The notes under the pieces: model-generated | What the model was told of the DNA's origin: nothing | Databases searched by the model: none | Seen by the model: the letters and a program-made list of their open reading frames with translations, nothing else | Made by a program: the position numbers and the translations under genes | NCBI GenBank assembly: GCA_015660615.1 | Contig: DQKQ01000245.1 | Span: 1 to 15,440 of the forward strand | Length of the DNA: 15,440 nucleotides | Source of the DNA: Flavobacteriales bacterium | Lineage (GTDB): Bacteria; Bacteroidota; Bacteroidia; Flavobacteriales_D; Sanyastnellaceae | Reading direction: 5' to 3' | Shown: piece by piece, positions 5,724 to 14,361 of the stretch | How the letters are laid out: each line of letters starts with the position of its first letter | Position numbering within the stretch: the first letter of the stretch is position 1

Positions 5724-8700
5724 ATGCTTAAAGGCCTTTTAAAAATATTTCTAGGAGATAAATCATCCAGCGACCTGAAAGAAATTCAGCCAGTTGTTGA
5801 TGATATTTTGTTGGCTGAAAAGTCCCTCATCAACCTCAGCGCCGATGAACTCAGAGCTAAATCTACCGATCTACGAACAAGAATCAATGATCACATTGCT
5901 GATTTGCAAGGAGAGATTGATGAATTAAAAATAAAAACAGAGACCATGCCCGAGTCTGATCTCGACTCTAAAGAAGCTGTTTTCGAAAGGATAGATAAGT
6001 TAGAGTTGGAGATTAATGAGGAACTCGAAGTTGTACTTGCGGAAATTTTACCCGAAGCTTTCGCGCTCGTAAAAGAGACTGCTAAGAGATTCACATCGGA
6101 AGGTGAAATTGAGGTTACGGCATTGCAGTTCGATAAGGATATAGCTGCAACGCGAGATTTGGTTAGGGTAGAGGGTGAGAAAGCTTTTTGGTCTAATACA
6201 TGGAAAGCAGCCGGGTCAGATGTAACCTGGGAAATGGTTCACTACGACGTTCAACTTGTAGGTGGAGTGTCCCTTCACAGGGGTAGCGTTGCGGAAATGC
6301 ACACGGGTGAGGGAAAAACCCTCGTTGCAACTTTGCCGGTGTTCTTAAACGCCCTCACGGGTCGGGGAGTTCATCTTGTGACCGTTAACGACTATCTGGC
6401 TAAGCGTGACTCAGAGTGGATGGGTCCATTATACGAATTTCATGGCCTGACAGTTGATTGCATAGATAAGCATCAGCCTAACAGTGAGTCTCGAAGAGAG
6501 GCATATAAGTGTGATATCACGTTTGGTACGAACAATGAATTCGGGTTCGATTATCTGCGTGATAATATGGCGAAGAATCCTAACATGTTAGTCCAAAGGC
6601 GTCATCATTACGCAATCGTTGACGAGGTGGATTCTGTTCTTATTGACGAGGCAAGAACACCACTTATTATTAGCGGACCCACACCTAAAGGCGACGAACA
6701 GGAGTTTGAATCTCTAAAACCAATGGTTGTTAAGCTGATTCAAGTTCAACAAAAAGCGGTACAAGGATTTCTCACAGAGGCGAAGAAGCTTCTCACCGAT
6801 GGACTCTCAAAAGAGGAAAACGAAGTTGCTGGATTAGCTCTTTACCGAGCTTTTCGAGGACTCCCTAAGTCGAAACCCATCATTAAATTCCTAAGTAATG
6901 AAGGGATGCGGCAGCGCCTATTAAAAGTTGAGTCGTTTTACTTAGCTGACAATCAGCGCGAGATGCACAAGGCGGATGAAGAGCTATTCTTCGTTATTGA
7001 TGAGAAGCAAAACCAAATTGAACTTTCCGAGAAAGGCATTCTTTATCTTACTCAGGGGATGGATGATGACGCATTTTTCACAATGCCGGACATCGCAACG
7101 GAGCTTGTTGCAGTTGACAATTCAGACGCTAACGATGACGAAAAATTATCGAGGAAGCAGGTGGTGATGCAAGATTACGGAGTCAAATCCGCGAGAATTC
7201 ACTCGATGAATCAACTTCTTAAAGCATACACTTTATTCGAGAAGGATATCGAGTACGTTATTATGGAGAATAAGGTGAAAATAGTCGATGAGCAGACCGG
7301 ACGTATTATGGACGGAAGACGCTATTCAGATGGTTTACACCAAGCGATTGAAGCGAAAGAGAATGTAAAGATTGAGGCAGCGACTCAAACATATGCGACA
7401 GTTACTCTACAGAACTTCTTTAGGATGTACCACAAGCTTGCTGGTATGACTGGAACTGCGGAGACAGAAGCAGGTGAGTTTTGGGATATCTATAAATTAG
7501 ATGTTAAGGTAATCCCTACAAACAGGCCTATTGCACGTGACGACAGAGAGGATTTGGTTTACAAGACTAAGCGCGAGAAATACAATGCAGCGATTGAGCA
7601 AATAGCTGCATTAAGCAAGGCAGGCAGACCCGTTCTTGTAGGAACAACGACTGTGGAAGTTTCGGAATTGCTTTCCAGAATGTTAGATAGACAAGGCTTA
7701 GATCACCAGGTTCTAAACGCGAAGAGACACCAACAAGAGGCGGAGGTTGTGACCAGAGCTGGTCAGGCGGGAACGATTACGATCGCAACAAATATGGCGG
7801 GACGTGGTACCGATATTAAATTAACGAAAGAAGTTAAAGAGGTTGGAGGTCTTGCTATTATAGGAACTGAGAGGCATGATTCGCGCAGAGTTGACAGACA
7901 ACTTAGAGGTCGTGCAGGTCGTCAAGGAGATCCAGGATCGTCACAATTTTATGCATCTTTAGAAGATGATTTGATGCGTCTGTTTGGCTCTGACCGAGTA
8001 GCGAAGATGATGGACAGGATGGGGCACAAAGATGGAGAAGTCATTCAGCACAAGATGATTTCTAAGTCCATAGAAAGAGCCCAAACGAAAGTAGAGGAAA
8101 ACAATTTCGGGATTAGAAAGAGACTTCTTGAGTACGACGATGTCATGAACGCCCAGCGAGAAGTGATTTATAAGCTCCGTAGAAATGCTCTTTATGGCGA
8201 TAGAATTAGAACGGATATTGCAAATATGTTCTTCGAACTTGTTGAGGCAAATGTTGATGCTACGCACGAGACTAAAGACTACGATAATTTCCGTCTAGCG
8301 ATGCTTTCTAACTTAGGGATTGAAGCTCCCGTTTCAGAAAACGATTTCCTTTCGGCAGATACTGATGATTTAGTTTACCAATGTTACGCTCAATCGGAGC
8401 AACATTACAGATCTAAAATTGAAGATTTATCTCGCAGAGCTCATCCAGTAATCCAGCGTGTTTACGACGATGAGTCTAACGATTTCAAAAGCATACTTGT
8501 CCCATTTTCTGACGGACTGAAGACCATTCAGGTGAGTGCTGATATTGACGAAAGTGTTGCAACCGAGGGGGTAAGCGTCATGAAGGCTCTCGAGCAGCAA
8601 GTGGTCCTTGCTGTTATTGACTTGCATTGGAAGGAACACCTTAGATCTATGGATGATTTAAGGAACAATGTTCAGCACGCGAGACACGAGCAAAAGGATC

Positions 8701-9077
8701 CGCTTCTCATCTACAAATTCGAGTCGTACGAGCTATTTAAGCAAATGGTTCAAAAGGTAAATGCTGAGGTCGCTTCATTCTTAATGAAGTGCACAATTCC
8801 TATAAATGCAGGAGAACAACCATTGCGCCAAGGGAAGAAAATAGAAGCTGCTCCATTAGGTAAAACATCTAAGGCGGGCGTAGAAAATATCGCCCAACAG
8901 AATGCTGCAAGGGCAGCTGCCGGCGGTGGAGCAATTTCTCCAACTCAACCTGGCCAACCTCATCCTACATCTCGACCCAAGCCAGTTGACCCGATTCGCA
9001 CAGAGAAGAAAGTGCAACCTAACTCACCTTGCCCATGCGGCTCTGGTAAGAAGTTTAAAAAGTGTCACGGCAAGTAA
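5724..9077 (+). CDS. secA: Preprotein translocase ATPase SecA
   Basis: A 1117-residue motor ATPase that drives unfolded preproteins through SecYEG. Walker A is EMHTGEGKTL (about 191-200) and Walker B is DEVD (300-303) in VDEVDSVLIDEARTPL. Helicase motifs in the second nucleotide domain include IATNMAGRGTDI and QLRGRAGRQGDPG. The C-terminus is a zinc/SecB-binding motif with Cys1103, Cys1105, Cys1114 and His1115, preceded by a Pro/Gly/Ala-rich linker. It is about 200 residues longer than the E. coli protein: roughly 90 extra residues lie before Walker A, including a charged coiled-coil-like stretch at 60-105, and about 50 more follow ISGP (319). Enlarged SecA of this kind is usual in Bacteroidetes. 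The ATG at 5724 fits the SecA N-terminus and is preceded by a TAnnTTTG box. It is a single-gene unit whose end overlaps the convergent PAP2 gene by 13 bases. Confidence 0.98.
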   Translation: MLKGLLKIFLGDKSSSDLKEIQPVVDDILLAEKSLINLSADELRAKSTDLRTRINDHIADLQGEIDELKIKTETMPESDLDSKEAVFERIDKLELEINEELEVVLAEILPEAFALVKETAKRFTSEGEIEVTALQFDKDIAATRDLVRVEGEKAFWSNTWKAAGSDVTWEMVHYDVQLVGGVSLHRGSVAEMHTGEGKTLVATLPVFLNALTGRGVHLVTVNDYLAKRDSEWMGPLYEFHGLTVDCIDKHQPNSESRREAYKCDITFGTNNEFGFDYLRDNMAKNPNMLVQRRHHYAIVDEVDSVLIDEARTPLIISGPTPKGDEQEFESLKPMVVKLIQVQQKAVQGFLTEAKKLLTDGLSKEENEVAGLALYRAFRGLPKSKPIIKFLSNEGMRQRLLKVESFYLADNQREMHKADEELFFVIDEKQNQIELSEKGILYLTQGMDDDAFFTMPDIATELVAVDNSDANDDEKLSRKQVVMQDYGVKSARIHSMNQLLKAYTLFEKDIEYVIMENKVKIVDEQTGRIMDGRRYSDGLHQAIEAKENVKIEAATQTYATVTLQNFFRMYHKLAGMTGTAETEAGEFWDIYKLDVKVIPTNRPIARDDREDLVYKTKREKYNAAIEQIAALSKAGRPVLVGTTTVEVSELLSRMLDRQGLDHQVLNAKRHQQEAEVVTRAGQAGTITIATNMAGRGTDIKLTKEVKEVGGLAIIGTERHDSRRVDRQLRGRAGRQGDPGSSQFYASLEDDLMRLFGSDRVAKMMDRMGHKDGEVIQHKMISKSIERAQTKVEENNFGIRKRLLEYDDVMNAQREVIYKLRRNALYGDRIRTDIANMFFELVEANVDATHETKDYDNFRLAMLSNLGIEAPVSENDFLSADTDDLVYQCYAQSEQHYRSKIEDLSRRAHPVIQRVYDDESNDFKSILVPFSDGLKTIQVSADIDESVATEGVSVMKALEQQVVLAVIDLHWKEHLRSMDDLRNNVQHARHEQKDPLLIYKFESYELFKQMVQKVNAEVASFLMKCTIPINAGEQPLRQGKKIEAAPLGKTSKAGVENIAQQNAARAAAGGGAISPTQPGQPHPTSRPKPVDPIRTEKKVQPNSPCPCGSGKKFKKCHGK

Positions 9078-9781
9078 CGCCTTTTATTTCTTGATGTAGT
9101 TCTTGATGACCTTGAGTGCAGTTTTTCATGGAGAAGATAGGATAGCTTAGTGCTTAATATCCCGAATCCAGCTCCTGCAACGACATCTGAGAACCAGTGT
9201 TTGTCATTATATATCCTAAGATAACCTGTAGCGGCGGCGGCTGTGTATCCTAGAATTCCATATAGAATAGACTCGTCCTTATACTCTTGATATAATATTT
9301 CAGCACACATAAAAGCTGTTGCAGTATGTCCAGAAGGGAAGGAGGTGAAGGCGGATCCGTCAGGTCTTTCTATTCCCGTAAGCAGCTTAATGCTATAGAC
9401 TGAAACACCGGTAATTACAATAGAATAGCCCGTAATTTTCGAGAGTTCTCTTAAATCGTGCACCCCCTTTTTTCCAAGAAGATTTAAACCGTAAACGGCA
9501 ACTAGAGGGCTGTACTCTAAATAATCATCAAGATTAACTTTTCTCTCAACATACCTCAATTCATCTCTAATACTTAAGTCAAGAGCATTAAGCTTTTCAT
9601 TTTTTAACCCGATAAATCCATAAGTAATAAAAGCAGAGGGTAAAATTAGCGGGCGGTACTGAGTTTGCTTTTCAAGAATTTCAGAGTTATTCGATTTCTT
9701 AGTAACATCAAAAGGTGAACTCGTGTTTTGCGCTAAAATAGAACATGTGAAAAGACAAAAAATAAGCGTAATAATTTTCAT
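9065..9781 (-). CDS. PAP2-family phosphatase, exported or membrane-bound
   Basis: A 238-residue protein with an N-terminal hydrophobic signal segment (MKIITLIFCLFTCSILAQ), probably cleaved after SILA. The acid-phosphatase signature is complete: KX6RP (Lys132 to Arg139-Pro140 in KLLTGIERP), PSGH (149-152), and R-X5-H-X3-D (Arg189, His195, Asp199). His152, His195 and Asp199 are the expected catalytic residues. Family members remove phosphate from lipid phosphates such as undecaprenyl diphosphate or phosphatidate, or from soluble esters, on the outer face of the inner membrane; the substrate is not evident here. The C-terminal tail is unusually rich in Ser and Arg (HSRSSRTTSRNKRR). It starts 17 bases after the DUF72 gene and is probably co-transcribed with it, since no TAnnTTTG box lies at its start. 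Confidence 0.93.
   Translation of the reverse strand: MKIITLIFCLFTCSILAQNTSSPFDVTKKSNNSEILEKQTQYRPLILPSAFITYGFIGLKNEKLNALDLSIRDELRYVERKVNLDDYLEYSPLVAVYGLNLLGKKGVHDLRELSKITGYSIVITGVSVYSIKLLTGIERPDGSAFTSFPSGHTATAFMCAEILYQEYKDESILYGILGYTAAAATGYLRIYNDKHWFSDVVAGAGFGILSTKLSYLLHEKLHSRSSRTTSRNKRRYLP
9088..9108. repeat. Short tandem repeat in the 3' end of the PAP2 gene
   Basis: TTCTTGATG occurs twice (9088-9096 and 9100-9108) with a 12-base period that preserves the reading frame. In the PAP2 protein it gives the repeated Ser-Arg pairs of SRTTSRN in the basic tail. It may be a small in-frame duplication. Confidence 0.6.
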
Positions 9782-9798
9782 TTATAAGTGTATTTTGA

Positions 9799-10665
9799 TT
9801 AGCTAATCTTTTTAATCATTGCTTCAAATTTACTGCAAGTTTCGGGTGTGAATTCACTGTCTGTAGTATGTACAAGTAGGTCGAACGAGTTGAGTGGCGT
9901 TCCTGCATCCATTAATTTTTTCATCAATGTACACCAAACCATCAACCTCTTTTCATCACTCCAATGCCCATCATAACCACCAAATCTCACAAGAAGAAAC
10001 GGTGCTGTAAGGCGCATATGTAGAGCGTCGGGTCTTCCGACGGTATCGCTAATTACCGCTCCGATTCCTTTCTGTGACAATAATTCCCAAACGGTTTCAG
10101 CCTCTTCACCACCTTTGAACCAATCGGGATGACGAAATTCCACAGCCATCTTTATTTCTTTAGGCCAATTGTTTAAATACTTCATCAATTTTTCACTGTG
10201 CTTAGGTGCATAATGAGGTGGGAGTTGAAGAAAAACAGGACCTAGTTTATCACCTAAAGCTAGTATACCTTTAATAAAATCATCAGTGGGACCTTCACAA
10301 TTATTGAACCGCCTATAATGTGAAATAATAGCAGGAAATTTAGGGCAGAAAACGAAATCTGCAGGCATTTCACGAGCCCATTCAGCCATCTTTTCAGGTG
10401 AGTATATCCTATAATGAGTAGCGTTAAATTCAATATTACCGAATCGCTTTCCATAGTGATTCGCCCAGGTTCTCATCGGATCTTTAATGGGGTAAACACC
10501 CCCCCTCCAAGATTTAATGCGCCAGGAAGTCCCCCCAGTTCTTATCAAAGTCTTATCGCCTGGATCACTCCTCTCAGCCCATTCTATCTTCACTTCGGGA
10601 AGTTCCCAATGATCTTTATCAAGCTTCTCTCCTTCAAGGTTAATATCTATTTTGCCAAATTTCAC
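9799..10665 (-). CDS. DUF72 (YecE-like) TIM-barrel protein
   Basis: A 288-residue soluble protein of the DUF72 family, predicted TIM barrels of unproven biochemical role. Family blocks visible in order are GGTSWRIKSWRGGVYP (about 44-59), NIEFNATHYRIYSPEKM (residues 77-93), ADFVFCPKFPAIISH, GPVFLQLPPHYAPKH, MAVEFRHPDWF and LHMRLTAPFLLVRFGGYDGHW. No signal peptide is present. The start is a GTG at 10665; MKFGKID is the usual family N-terminus, which supports it. A promoter match (TTG-N18-TAGGTTTG) ends 4 bases before that GTG. It shares a transcription unit with the PAP2 gene and is divergent from the comF-like gene. I cannot assign a substrate, and the PAP2 link gives no firm clue. Confidence 0.92.
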   Translation of the reverse strand: MKFGKIDINLEGEKLDKDHWELPEVKIEWAERSDPGDKTLIRTGGTSWRIKSWRGGVYPIKDPMRTWANHYGKRFGNIEFNATHYRIYSPEKMAEWAREMPADFVFCPKFPAIISHYRRFNNCEGPTDDFIKGILALGDKLGPVFLQLPPHYAPKHSEKLMKYLNNWPKEIKMAVEFRHPDWFKGGEEAETVWELLSQKGIGAVISDTVGRPDALHMRLTAPFLLVRFGGYDGHWSDEKRLMVWCTLMKKLMDAGTPLNSFDLLVHTTDSEFTPETCSKFEAMIKKIS

Positions 10666-10669
10666 CTTG

Positions 10670-10698
10670 CAAACCTAACGACTACATGTTCAACACAA
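10670..10698 (-). promoter_or_regulatory. Putative promoter (TTG-N18-TAGGTTTG) of the DUF72-PAP2 unit
   Basis: On the minus strand TTG (10698-10696) is followed after 18 bases by TAGGTTTG (10677-10670). The box ends 4 bases before the GTG start, the same distance as for the 537 gene and secA. Confidence 0.6.
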
Positions 10699-10774
10699 CC
10701 GATTATAAAATCATTAACAAACGGCTTTGAAATTTACCGTCTTTGTGTCTGCAAATTTTATAAATGTGAAAAAA

Positions 10775-11449
10775 ATGATTAAATATTTAGCCCAGGCATT
10801 GATAGAAGGGTTTGTACCTCAGACATGTCTAAGTTGTGGTATGCCTATAACGTATTACGGGCATGTAGCTGGGGCGTGTAGTTTATGTGTTATGAATTGG
10901 GGAGTATATGAACCGGGTGTAGTAAGTAGTACTTTATTTAAGGAAAGAATGAACTGTGTTTGGTCTGCAGTGGGATTTCGTTTAAGCGATGGCGGATCGA
11001 GGGCAATTATTCATAAATGTAAATATGGGGGCGAGCCAAGGCGGGTTAAAAAACTCGGCAACTGGATAGCAACCCGTTGGGATCCGCCGCCAGAAGGCGT
11101 AGTCTTAGTGCCAGTTCCTATTCACCCTAAAAGAAAACTCCAAAGAGGGTACAACCAGGCTGAAAGATTGGCGGCTGGGCTGGGAGAAGTTTGGGATGTT
11201 AAGGTTGATGGGGCGGGTCTTATTCGCAAAAAGCACGGAGCCTCTTTGACGGGTTCAAATAGACAGGGAAGATCTCAAGCATTGAAACAGACTTACGGTT
11301 TTAACCACAAGAAAAACAAAAGTAAGATGAGTCCCGTGATTCTCGTTGACGATGTTTTAACAACTGGAGCTACGTTGAGAGAATGTCGTGAGATTCTAGA
11401 GTTAAGGGGCAGAGTTGTGTTAGGTGCGGTAGTTCTCGCACTTGCTTAA
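10775..11449 (+). CDS. comF: ComF-family phosphoribosyltransferase-like protein
   Basis: A 224-residue protein counted from the ATG at 10775. The N-terminus has a zinc-ribbon-like set of cysteines (CLSCG, then CSLC), as in ComF/GntX proteins. The C-terminal half is a type I phosphoribosyltransferase domain with the PRPP-binding loop VILVDDVLTTGATL, preceded by the ComF landmarks LVPVPIHPKRKLQRGYNQAE and SLTGSNRQGR. ComF proteins take part in DNA uptake in naturally competent bacteria, where they are thought to link incoming single-stranded DNA to the inner face of the membrane; in non-competent bacteria the role is unclear. An in-frame TTG at 10727 would add 16 residues, but the family usually starts close to the cysteine motif, so I prefer the ATG. 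It is divergent from the DUF72 gene and has no clear promoter box. Confidence 0.9.
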   Translation: MIKYLAQALIEGFVPQTCLSCGMPITYYGHVAGACSLCVMNWGVYEPGVVSSTLFKERMNCVWSAVGFRLSDGGSRAIIHKCKYGGEPRRVKKLGNWIATRWDPPPEGVVLVPVPIHPKRKLQRGYNQAERLAAGLGEVWDVKVDGAGLIRKKHGASLTGSNRQGRSQALKQTYGFNHKKNKSKMSPVILVDDVLTTGATLRECREILELRGRVVLGAVVLALA

Positions 11450-11480
11450 CTAAAGGCCACGCGTAACGTTAGTGAGTTAT

Positions 11481-11488
11481 TATATTTG
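11481..11488 (+). promoter_or_regulatory. Putative -7 box of the Ig-like lipoprotein gene
   Basis: TATATTTG matches TAnnTTTG and ends 10 bases before the ATG at 11499. No TTG at suitable spacing was found. It lies in the 49-base gap after comF, so the lipoprotein gene may have its own promoter as well as read-through. Confidence 0.4.
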
Positions 11489-11498
11489 CTAAAAAGAA

Positions 11499-13067
11499 AT
11501 GAAATTATTTGAGGACATATTCGTGCTAATACAGGCCTTTATTGTCTCAATAATTATTACCTCTTGTGCTCAGGTAGGAACTCCTTCTGGAGGAGGTGTA
11601 GACAAGGAGGCTCCAATTGTTTTAGAAATTTCCCCTAAATCTGGCGCAACCAATGTAATTGGAGATAAAGGAGGAGCTATTTCTGTGACATTCGATGAGT
11701 ACGTGAATGTTAAATCATTAAATAGTCAACTGTTAGTCTCACCAATCCTCCCACAAGGATTACAGTGGTCAATGAAAGGAAAAACGGTAACCTTTGTTTG
11801 GAATGATGAATTGCAATCTGATAAAACCTATGTGTTTCAATTTGGAGATGCGATTGTAGATATACGGGAGGGAAATTCGATTGATAACTTCGTTCATGCA
11901 TTTTCCACAGGAGATCATTTAGACTCTCTTTCAATAAGCGGCTCTGTAGTTGATGTTTTTACTTCACAGCCTAAATCGGGAGTTAGAGTTCTTATGTATG
12001 ATTCTATTATTTCACCGGATTCAATTTTTAACGGGGCAAAGCCCCAATTTGTCAGTACAACTAATGAATCAGGTGAGTTTTTACTGAATTATCTACCTTC
12101 GGGGCGATATAAAATCATGGCTATCGAGGACAATGACAGAAATTATGTTTGGACTTCAGGAGAAGGATTGGCAGTTTTTGAGGAGGTTGTAGTTGTGGAG
12201 GGTCATGTGACCTTAGAGACGCCACTCAGAATGCAGGCTACTAGTGAGCTAGCGGTTAAGTATTTTGTGAAAAGCTCGAGGGATTCCCTTGGACTCGTTA
12301 ATATTTTTTTAAGCGCTCCAATAGAATTGTCAGACAAGATTGACGTTAGTGGCAATGAGTTTTTTCATAACAATGAAAATTTATGGGTATTGTCTGGCGA
12401 GAGCTCTTCCGATGTTGTTTGGTGTGGAAACGACACTTTAAATTTTCAGGAAATAAAATTGACTCAGATGGAAACTTTCAAAGAAGTGAAGGGACCAGAA
12501 GGAAAGGTGGTGTCATCAAATATTGCAGAGTTCATATTTTCCAGACCCTTAGAAAGCGTAGCAGGTTCTTTATTTAAACTTATTACAGAAGACAGTCTAG
12601 AAATGTTTTTAGACTCTGTTTATATCGATTATTTAGACCCGTTTAAGGTTATTGTGAAAGGAAATTTCACAAGAGGAAACTCTTTTGAATTAACAGTTAT
12701 TCCTGGTGGAGTTGTGGGGTATGGCGGGGTCCAAATCTCTGATACTACAAGTTTTAAATGGAGTGTTTTCGAAAAGAAAAGCTTGGGAGATTTGAGAGTA
12801 AAAATCGAGAAGAATGGTTGGCTTGAATTAATCGCTTCAAATGGTGAAGTAGTAAAAAAACAGAGGCTTGAGGATAACAAGGCGGTTGAATTTAAAAATT
12901 TAACACAAGGCACATATCAATTAAAATGGACAGGCGACACGGATGGTGATGGACTTTGGGGAAGCGTTGATTTACTGCAATGGGAATCTCCAGAACCTGC
13001 TGAAATCATGTCTACGAAAGTAAAAATTAAGTCAGATTGGAGCCACGAAGTAGAGTGGCGAAACTAG
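11499..13067 (+). CDS. SbsA-type Ig-like (Big_5) domain lipoprotein
   Basis: A 522-residue predicted lipoprotein. Residues 1-22 are a hydrophobic signal ending in ITS with Cys23 as the lipidation site, followed by QVGTPSGGGVDKEAP, a linker typical of a widespread Bacteroidetes family. Residues about 38-138 fit an SbsA/Big_5 Ig-like domain (PIVLEISPKSGATNV, DKTYVFQFGDAIVD, GNSIDNFVHAFSTG). Residues about 145-215 resemble a carboxypeptidase-regulatory-like beta sandwich (SISGSVVDV, GEFLLNYLPSGRYKIMAIED). The middle part is less conserved. Near the C-terminus, DTDGDGLW (480-487) looks like a calcium-binding type loop and the protein ends in a W-rich strand (SDWSHEVEW). The role is unknown; an outer-membrane lipoprotein facing the periplasm or cell surface is likely. 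It starts 49 bases after comF. Confidence 0.85.
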   Translation: MKLFEDIFVLIQAFIVSIIITSCAQVGTPSGGGVDKEAPIVLEISPKSGATNVIGDKGGAISVTFDEYVNVKSLNSQLLVSPILPQGLQWSMKGKTVTFVWNDELQSDKTYVFQFGDAIVDIREGNSIDNFVHAFSTGDHLDSLSISGSVVDVFTSQPKSGVRVLMYDSIISPDSIFNGAKPQFVSTTNESGEFLLNYLPSGRYKIMAIEDNDRNYVWTSGEGLAVFEEVVVVEGHVTLETPLRMQATSELAVKYFVKSSRDSLGLVNIFLSAPIELSDKIDVSGNEFFHNNENLWVLSGESSSDVVWCGNDTLNFQEIKLTQMETFKEVKGPEGKVVSSNIAEFIFSRPLESVAGSLFKLITEDSLEMFLDSVYIDYLDPFKVIVKGNFTRGNSFELTVIPGGVVGYGGVQISDTTSFKWSVFEKKSLGDLRVKIEKNGWLELIASNGEVVKKQRLEDNKAVEFKNLTQGTYQLKWTGDTDGDGLWGSVDLLQWESPEPAEIMSTKVKIKSDWSHEVEWRN

Positions 13068-13086
13068 ATTTTACTATACTGCAAAT

Positions 13087-14361
13087 TTAACTTAATGATT
13101 CGGCTAGAATATGTCCAAACCTCGCAATGTCTTCAAACGAATTGTAAAGTGGCACCGGAGCCATTCTAATCACGTCGGGTTCACGCCAATCTACAATAAC
13201 ACCTGCTTCAGATAATTTATCTTGGAGATCACGTCCCTGTCCGTGAGCGACAATGCTTAGTTGGCATCCTCTTTCAACAGGGTTAGAAGGCGTAATTATC
13301 TCTAAATTAGTTCCTGTTGTTGAAGCGATAGCTTGAACAGTTTTCTCAAGGTACGCAGTGAGACGCAACGACCTCTCTCTCAAAGCATGAATGCCCCCGG
13401 CATCTTCAAAAATTTCGAGTGATGCTTTGTGAACAGCCATATTTAAGATAGGAGCGTTACTAAGTTGCCAAGATTCAACGGTCCCCATACTGATGTAGCT
13501 TGGGCTCATATCAAATCTAATGGACTTATCGTGACCCCACCAACCTTCAAAGCGAGGTATGTCGGAGTTGTGATGACGTTCATGAACGAAAATTCCGCTT
13601 ACTGCCCCTGGACCGGAATTCATATACTTGTAGCTGCACCAGCATGCAAAATCTACATCCCAGTTGTGAAGTTCGAAGGGAACATTGCCCATGCCGTGCG
13701 CCAAATCGAATCCACATATAGCCCCCACTTTGTGTGCGGCTAAAGTAATTTTTTGAAGATTGTGTAGCTGACCTGTATAGTAGTTTACTCCTCCTATCAT
13801 TACGGTTGCGAGGCTGTCTCCAGCATCGAAAATCGCCTTTTCTATATCTTCAACCCTCAAACAATGCTCGCCATCACGGGGAGAAAGTTCGATGAGGTTT
13901 TCGTCGGGATCGAGGTTGTGAAAGTTGATTTGGCTTAAAAGAGCGTAACGGTCAGAAGGGAAAGATTTCGCCTCACATATGATCTTCGTACGAGTGCCTT
14001 CTGGCTTGTAAAAACTAACTAAAAGCAGGTGTAGGTTAACTGTTAGAGCATTCATTGCAACCACCTCAGAGGGTAGCGCACCAGCTAATGAAGCGAGAGG
14101 TTTTGAGAAAAGCTCGTGGTAATGCATCCAAGGGTGGCGGGCCCTCAAATGCCCCTCAACGCCGTGTTCAGCCCAATCATCTAGCTCCGTTTTTAAAGCT
14201 TCTGCTGCCGAACGAGGCTGCAACCCCAAGCTATTCCCCGTAAAGTACATTGTGTCTTTCCCCTTGTGTTTAGGAATTAAGAACTTCTCACGAAAACAGC
14301 TTAGCGGATCTGCGGCATCAAGTATTTGCGCATCGGCTATTGTTGGAATAGTAGATAACAT
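13087..14361 (-). CDS. kynU: Kynureninase
   Basis: A 424-residue PLP-dependent aminotransferase-fold enzyme that splits L-kynurenine to anthranilate and alanine, and 3-hydroxykynurenine to 3-hydroxyanthranilate for NAD synthesis. The PLP lysine is Lys245 in CWCSYKYMNSGPG; Asp219 (GFDLAH) should pair with the pyridine nitrogen, and FPSDRYA (134-140) lines the phosphate and ring region. MYFTGNSLGLQPRS near the N-terminus and GWWGHD are further kynureninase landmarks. The length is normal for the family. The start ATG lies inside the end of the UbiA-like gene (25-base overlap), and a TAATTTTG box ends 5 bases before it, so it may be transcribed both with that gene and alone. No kynurenine monooxygenase or tryptophan dioxygenase gene is in the window. 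It converges on the Ig-like lipoprotein gene with 19 bases between. Confidence 0.95.
   Translation of the reverse strand: MLSTIPTIADAQILDAADPLSCFREKFLIPKHKGKDTMYFTGNSLGLQPRSAAEALKTELDDWAEHGVEGHLRARHPWMHYHELFSKPLASLAGALPSEVVAMNALTVNLHLLLVSFYKPEGTRTKIICEAKSFPSDRYALLSQINFHNLDPDENLIELSPRDGEHCLRVEDIEKAIFDAGDSLATVMIGGVNYYTGQLHNLQKITLAAHKVGAICGFDLAHGMGNVPFELHNWDVDFACWCSYKYMNSGPGAVSGIFVHERHHNSDIPRFEGWWGHDKSIRFDMSPSYISMGTVESWQLSNAPILNMAVHKASLEIFEDAGGIHALRERSLRLTAYLEKTVQAIASTTGTNLEIITPSNPVERGCQLSIVAHGQGRDLQDKLSEAGVIVDWREPDVIRMAPVPLYNSFEDIARFGHILAESLS

Noticed and set aside
10727..10774. TTG start for the comF gene adding 16 residues
   Set aside because: The added residues do not resemble the family N-terminus, and the ATG at 10775 sits at the usual distance from the cysteine motif.
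13465..13743. Plus-strand open frames opposite kynU (also 14055-14243 and 14635-14841)
   Set aside because: They are antisense shadows of well-supported genes, with no family features.
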